Notes: generated from the letters alone by a model not told the origin. Shown: positions 1-5,530, counted from the stretch's first letter. The stretch: 5,530 bases of DNA from an uncultured Alistipes sp. (GCA_900766655.1 CAAFWE010000194.1:1-5530); one strand, 5' to 3'. A program made the numbers and translations.

Positions 1-527
1 CAAGCAGTACACTTGTCGGCATCGACCTCGGCCAAACCAGTCTCGGGATTGATATGGATGGCATCGAAGGCGCACGCCACAACGCAATCGCCATAACCCA
101 AGCAGCCATAGGCGCAATTTGTTTCGCCCACATAGACACCCGAAGCGATAACGCACGACTTGGTACCCTCATAGGTCGAGGTGCGAGGTCGCTTCTCGCA
201 AGTGCCACCGCAACACACTGTTGCCACTTGTGGCTCCTTGACAGGCGCACTCTTACCGAGGTAGTCAGCAACTTGCTTCATACACTCGGCACCACCCACC
301 GAACAGTAGAGGGCCGAGATATCGTCTTGCTCGACCAGTGCACAAGCCAAACCACGACAGCCCGGAAAACCACAACCGCCACAATTTGCACCCGGAAGCA
401 TCTTCTCGACATCGTCGATGCGAGGATCCTCCTCCACCTTGAACTTCTGTGCCACGAAGTAGAGAATCAAAGCCGCTACAACGCCTACGACACAGAGTGT
501 CACAATCGTAAAAATCAGAGTATTCAT
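1..527 (-). CDS. rnfB: Rnf electron transport complex subunit B (RnfB), N-terminal 175 residues, cut by the window edge
   Basis: RnfB is the iron-sulfur subunit of the membrane Rnf complex, which moves electrons between ferredoxin and NAD+ and couples this to Na+ or H+ translocation. Reading leftward from ATG at 525-527 gives an open frame to the edge. Residues 4-25 form one hydrophobic anchor helix. Next comes the RnfB four-cysteine motif: C49-G-G-C52-G-F-P-G-C57, with C75 as the likely fourth ligand after PGAN. A second cysteine-rich part carries C105, C106, C110 and C125, then C138-A-Y-G-C142-L-G-Y-G-D-C148-V-V-A-C152, the pattern that opens the ferredoxin-like region, and another Cys at 173 near the edge. 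The gene starts 17 bp after rseC and should be followed, outside the window, by the other rnf genes. The leader is A-rich with GAG touching the ATG and no spaced Shine-Dalgarno. Family assignment is secure; the C-terminal ferredoxin domain is not visible. Confidence 0.95.
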   Translation of the reverse strand, partial: MNTLIFTIVTLCVVGVVAALILYFVAQKFKVEEDPRIDDVEKMLPGANCGGCGFPGCRGLACALVEQDDISALYCSVGGAECMKQVADYLGKSAPVKEPQVATVCCGGTCEKRPRTSTYEGTKSCVIASGVYVGETNCAYGCLGYGDCVVACAFDAIHINPETGLAEVDADKCTA

Positions 528-544
528 CTCTTTTTTAAGGTTAA

Positions 545-967
545 TTATATTTTGTTAATAGTAAATACGATCTTCTTCGAAATTCGCTTGTGCAGAGCAC
601 CCAAGAGAGCATAGTAGATAGCTATACTCGCCAACGACACCAATGCAGCGACACCCTCCGAACAACCCAACATCACCATAGCAGCAAGAGCCACAACCAT
701 CACCACAAGTGGCAGAACATAGCACAATAGCACCGCTGTGATGCCGATGGTTTGGCGTGCCGAGACATTCACCACCTCGCCCACAGAATAGGCTGAGGCT
801 TGGTCGGTATAGACCACAATTTCGCGTTTGTCGCTCTGCCCCATAGCACACGCCTTACGCGAAGCGCAAGAGCCACAAGCCTCCATCACCTCGATGGTGA
901 CATGCACGAAGTCGCACCCTACGAATGCGACTGTGCCTTTGTGTTCTATTTGGTTTGGTTGTTTCAC
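545..967 (-). CDS. rseC: RseC/MucC-family membrane protein (SoxR-reducing-system type), GTG start
   Basis: This is a 140-residue protein of the RseC/MucC family. Known members are inner-membrane proteins tied to sigma-E control or, with Rsx/Rnf proteins, to reduction of the SoxR iron-sulfur cluster; in Bacteroidota the gene habitually precedes rnfB. Visible features are an N-terminal beta-rich part starting IEHKGTVAFVG, the family cysteine motif C31-G-S-C34-(5)-C40, and two hydrophobic segments at about 74-100 and 105-125, ending in a basic tail. I chose GTG at 965-967. The open frame extends up to an ATG at 1037-1039, but that start would overlap the end of nadE by 55 bases and add 24 residues with no family character. 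The next ATG inside the frame would remove the conserved IEHKG start. It lies 17 bp after nadE and 17 bp before rnfB, so it is probably cotranscribed with both. Its exact role here is inferred from the Rnf context. Confidence 0.87.
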   Translation of the reverse strand: MKQPNQIEHKGTVAFVGCDFVHVTIEVMEACGSCASRKACAMGQSDKREIVVYTDQASAYSVGEVVNVSARQTIGITAVLLCYVLPLVVMVVALAAMVMLGCSEGVAALVSLASIAIYYALLGALHKRISKKIVFTINKI

Positions 968-984
968 AAAAATAGCAAGAGGCT

Positions 985-2571
985 TTAGTCTCCGTACTTG
1001 TTGATGAGTGGCATCAAACGCTCGTGACCGAAAGCACAAGCCGACAAGCGCAACACAGGTGGGAACTGGTAGCGTTTCTTCTCGTTGTGCATAACCATCG
1101 AGTGAATCTTCTCTACAATCTCCGAATCGAAACCTGCGTTGATAATCTCCTCGCGGTGCTGTCCCTGCTCGATCATTCGCATAAGGATTGCATCGACAAC
1201 ATCGTATGGAGGCAACACATCGAGATCCCTCTGGCCAGGGTGCAACTCCGACGATGGATCCTTGGCAAGAATGTTCTCTGGGATAAGTCCACCCTTGATT
1301 CTGTTGATATAGCGAGCCAAGTCGTACATCTCGGTCTTGTAGAGGTCGCCAGTCACGCTGAATGCACCAGCAGTATCGCCATAGAGGGTGCAGAGTCCGA
1401 GGGCATTTTCGCTCTTGTTCGACGAGTTGAGCAACACATAACCCTTCTTATTCTGCAACGCCATAAGCATAATGGTGCGGATACGAGCCTGAATATTCTC
1501 CTCGGTGACATCGAATGCGTGTCCACCAATAGCGGGCTTGAGGGTATTTACCACCGAAGTATAGACCTCCGAGATTGGCAATACGCTATACTCGACACCA
1601 AGTCGCTCGGCCAACTCTGTTGCATCCGACACCGAATGGTCGGTAGAGAACTGCGATGGCATAAGCAGAGCCTTGACATTCTCCTTGCCGAGAGCCTCGA
1701 CTGCCAAGCAAGCAACTACTGCCGAATCGATACCGCCAGAGAGACCTACACACGCCTTCTTGTAGCCGCTCTTGTGGAAATAGTCACGAAGACCAAGCAC
1801 CGCTGCGTTGTAGATGTAGCCTGTGCGCTCGTGAGTCTCGAGTTCGTGTGGCAACTCACAAGGCTCGTTGTCGGCCAAAGTATCGTATACAGCAAAATCC
1901 TCCTCGAATGATTTCATCAACAGAGCGATATTACCCTTGCTGTCAATCACGCACGAAGAGCCATCGTAGACAATCTCGCCCGAGCCACCAACATGGTTGA
2001 TGAGGGCGATGGTCTTCGACTCAACGAATGCGATATTGTGCATTGTCTCGTAGCGATAGGACATAAGGCCCTTGCCATAACGACGAGCATTGATACTGAA
2101 GATGATATCGACATCGCGGTCAACATCCTTCAAGAGGCTGAAGTCGTCACCCACAACGATGGCAACCTTCTCGCCAGCGATGCGAACAACCTTCGCACCC
2201 TCGCCGCTATTGAGGAAGCCCATCTCGCGTCGTGCGGTGATGTTAGCCTTGGCAATGTATCGTTTGATTTTTCCGTTCTCGATAACCACTGCAGCACTCT
2301 GCGTACCATTTTGCATAAGGATTGGTGTTCCCACCACCGCAGTGATATCGTTGCAGTAGGAGGCAATCTCGTCGAGAGCCTCGTCGCAGAGTTCGAGGAA
2401 TGTTGTCTTGCGAAGAAGGTCGAAAGCTGGTGTGCCACTCAAAGCCTGCTCGGCAAAGATTACCACATCGGCACCAGCCTCCTTTGCACGCTCCACCGCA
2501 ATGATAATTTTTGCGGTATTGCCTGCAATATCTCCAATAGTGTAATTAAGTTGTGCTAAAGCTATTTTCAT
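985..2571 (-). CDS. nadE: Two-domain NAD+ synthetase with an apparently inactive glutaminase domain
   Basis: NadE makes NAD+ from nicotinic acid adenine dinucleotide, ATP and a nitrogen donor, in the cytoplasm. At 528 residues it has the length of the glutamine-dependent class. The N-terminal nitrilase-like domain (about 1-245) retains the expected Glu (E41 in FAEQALSG) and Lys (K108), but the nucleophilic Cys, normally in an I-C-E-D type motif, is Gly141 in VAIVVGDDF (codon 2149-2151, GGT). The usual LP-x-Y-x-x-F-D-E loop after the Lys is also absent. The C-terminal synthetase domain (about 255-528) looks complete: SGGIDS (278-283) pyrophosphate loop, SSNKSE (383-388), TLYGDTAGAF (395-404), GDLYKTE, the PGQRDLDVLPPY segment (445-456) and the KRYQFPPVLR tail. 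I infer an ammonia-using enzyme, or one fed by a glutaminase in trans. Start ATG 2569-2571 gives the standard MKIALAQLN opening. It has its own promoter and leads the rseC-rnfB group. Confidence 0.96.
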   Translation of the reverse strand: MKIALAQLNYTIGDIAGNTAKIIIAVERAKEAGADVVIFAEQALSGTPAFDLLRKTTFLELCDEALDEIASYCNDITAVVGTPILMQNGTQSAAVVIENGKIKRYIAKANITARREMGFLNSGEGAKVVRIAGEKVAIVVGDDFSLLKDVDRDVDIIFSINARRYGKGLMSYRYETMHNIAFVESKTIALINHVGGSGEIVYDGSSCVIDSKGNIALLMKSFEEDFAVYDTLADNEPCELPHELETHERTGYIYNAAVLGLRDYFHKSGYKKACVGLSGGIDSAVVACLAVEALGKENVKALLMPSQFSTDHSVSDATELAERLGVEYSVLPISEVYTSVVNTLKPAIGGHAFDVTEENIQARIRTIMLMALQNKKGYVLLNSSNKSENALGLCTLYGDTAGAFSVTGDLYKTEMYDLARYINRIKGGLIPENILAKDPSSELHPGQRDLDVLPPYDVVDAILMRMIEQGQHREEIINAGFDSEIVEKIHSMVMHNEKKRYQFPPVLRLSACAFGHERLMPLINKYGD

Positions 2572-2592
2572 CGCTAAAATCGGTATTATTTC

Positions 2593-2608
2593 TCTTTGAG
2601 CGCAAAGA
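2593..2608. repeat. Short inverted repeat over the nadE -7 element and start site
   Basis: TCTTTG (2593-2598) and CAAAGA (2603-2608) are perfect 6-bp arms around AGCG. One arm lies within the -7 element and the other near the expected transcription start, so it could be an operator half-site pair, or simply an echo of the TTTG core. No regulator can be named. Confidence 0.3.
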
Positions 2609-2633
2609 TAGTTATAATTTTTAAATTATAAAC
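2603..2633 (-). promoter_or_regulatory. Probable nadE promoter (Bacteroidota type)
   Basis: On the minus strand TATCTTTG at 2610-2603 matches the Bacteroidota -7 element TAnnTTTG exactly. The -33 position, 19 bp further upstream (GTTT at 2633-2630), is only a weak match to TTTG. Transcription would start near 2596-2598, giving a leader of about 25 nt before nadE. This makes nadE the first gene of the nadE-rseC-rnfB unit, separate from the amylase gene upstream. Confidence 0.6.
2612..2631. repeat. AT-only inverted repeat in the nadE promoter spacer
   Basis: Two perfect 9-bp arms, TTATAATTT (2612-2620) and AAATTATAA (2623-2631), flank a TT centre. The dyad fills the space between the -33 and -7 positions of the predicted nadE promoter, a usual place for a repressor site. 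It lies 29 bp beyond the amylase stop codon, but with no G or C in the stem it would be a poor terminator. Chance is not excluded in such AT-rich DNA. Confidence 0.45.
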
Positions 2634-2659
2634 TTTCGCACTCTCTTTTTCCCGATTTT

Positions 2660-3940
2660 TTAGCGAATTTGACACAACAGACGGAACGACCACGCCTCAA
2701 TGTCGCCCCAAGTATGCTCGTAGAGAGTCTCCGTCTCGCCCGTAATGGCGTTGACATAGTCGCCAGCATAGATACCCGTATGGAAATCGGAGAAGACCTT
2801 GTAAGGCGAGAGATTCGCCAAATAGACCACTCTACCCTGCTCATTCTCACGAACAAAGGTCAGCAGACAATCCTCGGCATTATTGCGAATCTCGACAAAC
2901 GAACCGCCCCTATCGGCTGAATGAAGCGACGAGAAGGAGTGTTTCAGCGCACAGAGTCGACGATAACGCTCCGTTGCAGCGTTAACCACAAATGGAGGCA
3001 TCGCATCCTTATCGAAGAATGCAAACGAATGGTCGTAACCTATCTCTTGGCCCGTATAGATTAGTGGCAACGACTTTGGCAGAACAAATGTGAGCGCAGT
3101 CATAGCCTCCAAGGAGTCGCCAAAACGCTCTTGCTCGCTACCACTCCACGAATTTTCGTCGTGATTTGAGGTGAATGACATATGCATCGACCACTGCGGA
3201 AAGTCGTTCAGCAGCTTGTAGATTCTATCCCTGAGCAACCCTACTCGAGCATTGCCTTTGGCTACATCGACCATTGCGTGGTGAAGTTCCCAACCGTAGC
3301 AAGCATCGAAGGCGTTGTCAAAAAACTCAGTACCCTCAGCTTCGGCAAGCATAAAAATGTCGCTTTTTACGCATTGTAGTTCGCGACGCGCATGCTGCCA
3401 AAACTCCTTCGGAACAAGCATAGCCATATCGCATCTAAAGCCATCGACAGCGTGTTGGTTAACCCAGAATTTCATCGCATCGATCTGCCCTTGCCAAACA
3501 CCACGCTCGGCATAGTTGAGTTTTGCTGTATCGCTCCAATCCCAAGGCACTTTAGCCACACCTTGTTCGTCTCGCTCATACCAACTCATTGGTTTGTCGG
3601 TCAGCCACTTGGCATCACGCGCAGTGTGGTTTGCTACCCAGTCGAGAATGACTTTGAGTCCCAGACGATGTGCTTCAACAACAAAGTTGTCGAAATCGTC
3701 CATTGTACCAAACTCCGGGTTGACTGCACAGTAGTCCGCAATCGAGTAGTAGGAGCCCAAAGAGCCCTTGCGCTCGACCTTGCCTATAGGATAGATAGGC
3801 ATCAGCCAAATGGCATCGACACCCATATCCTTGAGATGTTGCAAATGGCTCATTGCAGCGGCCAAAGTACCCTCTTGAGTAAGTTGGCGAATATTCATTT
3901 CGTAGAGCACAGCATCGTAGCTCCAATTGGCGTGTTCCAT
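2660..3940 (-). CDS. Cytoplasmic alpha-amylase-family glycoside hydrolase (GH13)
   Basis: A 426-residue GH13 enzyme expected to cut alpha-1,4 (or alpha-1,6) glucosidic bonds with retention. The (beta/alpha)8 barrel begins at about residue 8 (YDAVLYEMNIRQL) and all diagnostic regions are present: conserved region I D100-W-V-A-N-H105, region V-like AKLNY (139-143), region II G167-F-R-C-D171 with the Asp nucleophile, region III LAE200 with the acid/base Glu, and region IV N259-H-D261. A short beta-rich C-terminal domain follows from about 340. There is no signal peptide or lipobox, so it should act in the cytoplasm, perhaps on imported maltooligosaccharides or storage glycogen, rather than as a Sus-type surface enzyme. 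There is no carbohydrate-binding module. The ATG at 3938-3940 fits a promoter about 25 bp upstream. No sus-like transporter or regulator lies beside it, so its exact substrate is open. Confidence 0.93.
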   Translation of the reverse strand: MEHANWSYDAVLYEMNIRQLTQEGTLAAAMSHLQHLKDMGVDAIWLMPIYPIGKVERKGSLGSYYSIADYCAVNPEFGTMDDFDNFVVEAHRLGLKVILDWVANHTARDAKWLTDKPMSWYERDEQGVAKVPWDWSDTAKLNYAERGVWQGQIDAMKFWVNQHAVDGFRCDMAMLVPKEFWQHARRELQCVKSDIFMLAEAEGTEFFDNAFDACYGWELHHAMVDVAKGNARVGLLRDRIYKLLNDFPQWSMHMSFTSNHDENSWSGSEQERFGDSLEAMTALTFVLPKSLPLIYTGQEIGYDHSFAFFDKDAMPPFVVNAATERYRRLCALKHSFSSLHSADRGGSFVEIRNNAEDCLLTFVRENEQGRVVYLANLSPYKVFSDFHTGIYAGDYVNAITGETETLYEHTWGDIEAWSFRLLCQIR

Positions 3941-3965
3941 ATGTCTTAGTGGGTTATTCCGAGTT

Positions 3966-3997
3966 CAAAAATACAAAAAAACATCCAAACAAACAAA
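3966..3997 (-). promoter_or_regulatory. Probable promoter of the GH13 gene
   Basis: On the minus strand TTTG (3997-3994), a 20-bp gap and TATTTTTG (3973-3966) fit the Bacteroidota -33/-7 consensus. Transcription should start near 3960, leaving a leader of about 20 nt before the ATG at 3940. No Shine-Dalgarno is visible, as is usual for the group. Confidence 0.65.
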
Positions 3998-4022
3998 TTT
4001 CGCTCCATTCCCTCGTCGCAAT

Positions 4023-4054
4023 ATTGTTTTTTTAAATAAGAAGTATTATCTTTG
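4023..4054 (+). promoter_or_regulatory. Probable promoter of the polysaccharide export locus
   Basis: ATTG (4023-4026), a 20-bp gap and TATCTTTG (4047-4054) match the Bacteroidota -33/-7 elements. The start site would lie at about 4059-4062, giving a leader of about 50 nt to the ATG at 4111. It is back to back with the GH13 promoter; the two -33 elements are about 25 bp apart, so one bound protein could affect both. An 8-bp palindrome CAATATTG (4019-4026) overlaps the -33 element. Confidence 0.7.
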
Positions 4055-4072
4055 CAATGATTGAGCAACAAG

Positions 4073-4082
4073 TTTGCGCAAA
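4073..4082. repeat. Short palindrome TTTGCGCAAA in the export-locus leader
   Basis: A perfect 10-bp palindrome sits about 15 bp downstream of the predicted start site and 28 bp before the start codon. As DNA it could be a roadblock-type operator. As RNA, GCAA (4065-4068) could pair with TTGC (4074-4077) in a small, weak hairpin. It is short enough to be chance. Confidence 0.25.
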
Positions 4083-4110
4083 AGCACGATTTATAAAAAC
4101 ACAAGATACA

Positions 4111-4932
4111 ATGAAACAACTATTCAAAACCCTGGCAGTAGTAATACTCGCAGCGATGTTTGCAAGTTGCAACTCGACCAAGCGTGTCATCTACAACTTC
4201 AAAAACGAGGAGGCCATCAAGACCGTTCTTGCAGACGGACAGATTCGCATCAAGCCTCACGACCGCCTCACAGTAGTAGTATCGAGCCAAAACCCCGAGT
4301 TGGCAGCTCCATTCAATGCAGCATCTTCGTTCAACTCGATGTCGGCAAACCCTCTCGGATCATCTTCCGTAAACGGATTGCAGTCGGTGCAAGTGCTTAC
4401 CGTTGACGACAAAGGCTCGCTCGAGATGCCTATCATCGGCAAGATTGACTGCAATGGCAAGACTCGCTCGGAGATTGCTAACGATATTGCCAAGAAGATT
4501 ATCGAAGGCGGCTACATCAGTGACGCACAAGTAAACATCCAATTTGCCGATATGAAGTTCTTTGTACTTGGCGAGGTGGAGCGTCCTGGACAGTTCGACA
4601 TTACTCGCGACAAGGTGACCGTATTGGAGGCTCTTGCTATGGCTGGCGATATGACCATCTATGGTAACCGTGAGAATGTAACCGTAATACGCCGCACCGA
4701 GAACGAGAAGAAGCACGAAATCTACGAGCTCAACTTCCTCGAAGGCGATCAGCTCTCGTCGCCAGCATACTACTTGCAGCAGGGCGATGTAGTCTATGTT
4801 CAACCTAATAAGTACAAGGCAGCAACTGCTGAGATCAACCAGAACAGAACATTCTGGATTTCGATTGCCAGCACCCTTATCACCGCCACATCGTTGGTAC
4901 TCACTATCGTAAACTTTGCTAAAAAGAACTAA
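4111..4932 (+). CDS. Wza-like outer-membrane polysaccharide export lipoprotein
   Basis: A 273-residue outer-membrane polysaccharide export (OPX) protein that would form the exit channel for a capsule or exopolysaccharide. The N-terminus is a lipoprotein signal: K2/K6, hydrophobic 8-17, lipobox FASC with C20 as lipid anchor. The Poly_export domain follows (about 43-150; IRIKPHDRLTVVV, then SLEMPIIGKIDCNGKTRSE), then a soluble beta-grasp (SLBB) domain (about 150-232; FFVLGEVERPGQF, VLEALAMAGD, LQQGDVVYVQP). Residues 248-268 are a C-terminal hydrophobic helix before a KKN end. I place the start at 4111 because the frame's upstream ATG at 4057 lies before or at the predicted transcription start and would bury the signal peptide. 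The stop codon abuts the next ATG, so the two are translationally linked. Compared with E. coli Wza it is short, with a single SLBB domain, as is common in Bacteroidota. Confidence 0.93.
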   Translation: MKQLFKTLAVVILAAMFASCNSTKRVIYNFKNEEAIKTVLADGQIRIKPHDRLTVVVSSQNPELAAPFNAASSFNSMSANPLGSSSVNGLQSVQVLTVDDKGSLEMPIIGKIDCNGKTRSEIANDIAKKIIEGGYISDAQVNIQFADMKFFVLGEVERPGQFDITRDKVTVLEALAMAGDMTIYGNRENVTVIRRTENEKKHEIYELNFLEGDQLSSPAYYLQQGDVVYVQPNKYKAATAEINQNRTFWISIASTLITATSLVLTIVNFAKKN

Positions 4933-5530
4933 ATGATGGAAAATCAGAATCCGAATATCACAACTGCGACCGAAAACGAGGATATTGCTCGTCGCACCAT
5001 CACCTTCCACGAGGTATTTAGCAAATCGATTAGCAATTGGTTTTGGTTTATCATCTCGATAACCATCTTCCTCGGTGTAGGCGTATTCTATCTGCTCTCG
5101 ACATCGCCCGTATACAACCGTGAGGCGACAGTTCTCATCAAGGATGCTCGTCGTGGTAGTGCCGCAAGTGAGCTCTCGGCATTTGCCGACATCGCTGGTA
5201 TCTCAACACGCCGAAGCGTCGACAACGAGCTCTATGTATTGCAGGCTCGTCGCCTGATGATGGAGGTTGTTGATCGTCTCAATCTGACCGTCAACTACAC
5301 CATCAAGTCGGGACTCCGCACCAATACTCTCTACAAGAATGCACCAATCGACGTCACCTTCGTGGATGATTTGGGTGGCAAGAGTTGCTCGTTCCTCACT
5401 TTGATTGACGAGGAGGGTGTAACCATCTCGAAGTTTGCCACATCACGCGTCAACAAGAGCGAGGCGGAGGCTGACAAGGAGTTCACAACAAAGGCCAAGT
5501 ATGGCGAGATCATCATCCTCCCTATCGGTC
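4933..5530 (+). CDS. Wzz/Wzc-like polysaccharide chain-length regulator, N-terminal 199 residues, cut by the window edge
   Basis: This is the N-terminal part of a polysaccharide co-polymerase that partners the export lipoprotein across the inner membrane and sets polymer length. After a short polar cytoplasmic start, TITFHEVFSKSISNWFWF leads into a transmembrane helix at about 36-55. The periplasmic Wzz-type domain begins with the characteristic SPVYNREATVLIKD (58-71), followed by the conserved segment SVDNELYVLQARRLMMEVVDRLNL (about 94-117). The frame stays open to the edge, so I cannot see whether a C-terminal tyrosine kinase (BY-kinase, Wzc type) is fused, though this arrangement after an OPX gene in Bacteroidota usually has one. 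ATG 4933-4935 directly follows the preceding TAA, and a second in-frame ATG is at 4936; either could start translation. Confidence 0.88.
   Translation, partial: MMENQNPNITTATENEDIARRTITFHEVFSKSISNWFWFIISITIFLGVGVFYLLSTSPVYNREATVLIKDARRGSAASELSAFADIAGISTRRSVDNELYVLQARRLMMEVVDRLNLTVNYTIKSGLRTNTLYKNAPIDVTFVDDLGGKSCSFLTLIDEEGVTISKFATSRVNKSEAEADKEFTTKAKYGEIIILPIG

Noticed and set aside
54..614. 186-codon open frame on the plus strand
   Set aside because: It overlaps rnfB and the end of rseC on the other strand; both of those carry clear cysteine motifs, while this product is an unstructured Thr/Arg/His-rich sequence.
1024..1911. 295-codon open frame on the plus strand, opposite nadE
   Set aside because: It lies wholly within nadE, in codon register with it, shows no recognisable domain, and is explained by avoidance of TTA, CTA and TCA in nadE.
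2090..2438. Small overlapping frames on both strands inside nadE
   Set aside because: They fall in the glutaminase domain, have low-complexity products, and do not indicate a frameshift: the nadE frame is continuous from 2571 to 985.
2612..2631. AT-rich hairpin as a terminator for the amylase gene
   Set aside because: The stem has no G or C and is followed on the minus strand by a promoter -7 element rather than a U tract, so an operator or chance is more likely.
3392..3949. 185-codon open frame on the plus strand within the amylase gene
   Set aside because: It is an in-register antisense shadow of the GH13 gene, whose catalytic motifs fix the true frame.
4360..5010. 216-codon open frame on the minus strand
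   Set aside because: It is antisense to the export lipoprotein and the start of the Wzc-like gene, in register with the former, with no family resemblance.
1..5530. CRISPR array, insertion sequence, tRNA or attachment site
   Set aside because: No spaced direct repeats, transposase-like frames, terminal inverted repeats or tRNA-like folds were seen; nearly all of the window is occupied by ordinary genes.

Overview
The window reads as chromosomal DNA of an anaerobic, gut-type member of the Bacteroidota, most likely Bacteroidales. The support is the class-specific promoter signature (TTG or TTTG, about 20 bp, then TAnnTTTG) found ahead of three transcription units, the lack of clear Shine-Dalgarno sites, the pairing of RseC with RnfB, and the lipoprotein type of polysaccharide export protein. 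A more precise genus cannot be read from the sequence. Codon choice is strongly biased (Ser TCG, Leu CTC/TTG; few TTA, CTA, TCA).

Layout. Two gene groups run outward from a divergent intergenic region at about 3941-4110. Leftward (minus strand) are a cytoplasmic GH13 alpha-amylase-family enzyme (2660-3940), then after an 88 bp AT-rich promoter region nadE (985-2571), a short RseC-family membrane protein (545-967, GTG start) and the start of rnfB (527 to the left edge). The last three are separated by only 17 bp each and look like one operon that continues into the rest of the Rnf complex outside the window. Rightward (plus strand) are a Wza-like outer-membrane polysaccharide export lipoprotein (4111-4932) and, directly abutting it, the N-terminal Wzz-type part of a Wzc/GumC-like chain-length regulator (4933 to the right edge). 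These are the first two genes of an exopolysaccharide or capsule locus.

How the genes work together. NadE makes NAD+, and the Rnf complex (RnfB is its iron-sulfur entry subunit) couples ferredoxin:NAD+ electron transfer to ion pumping; RseC-family proteins are associated with Rnf/Rsx-type reduction. The amylase probably trims intracellular alpha-glucans and is not clearly linked to either neighbour. The export lipoprotein and the Wzc-like protein form the trans-envelope export machinery for a surface polysaccharide.

The most notable observation is in NadE: it has the full two-domain length of glutamine-dependent NAD+ synthetases, the synthetase domain looks intact, but the nitrilase-type glutaminase domain has Gly141 where the catalytic cysteine is expected and has lost the usual loop after the catalytic lysine. 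I saw no CRISPR array, mobile element, tRNA or rRNA, and no clearly new multi-gene system.
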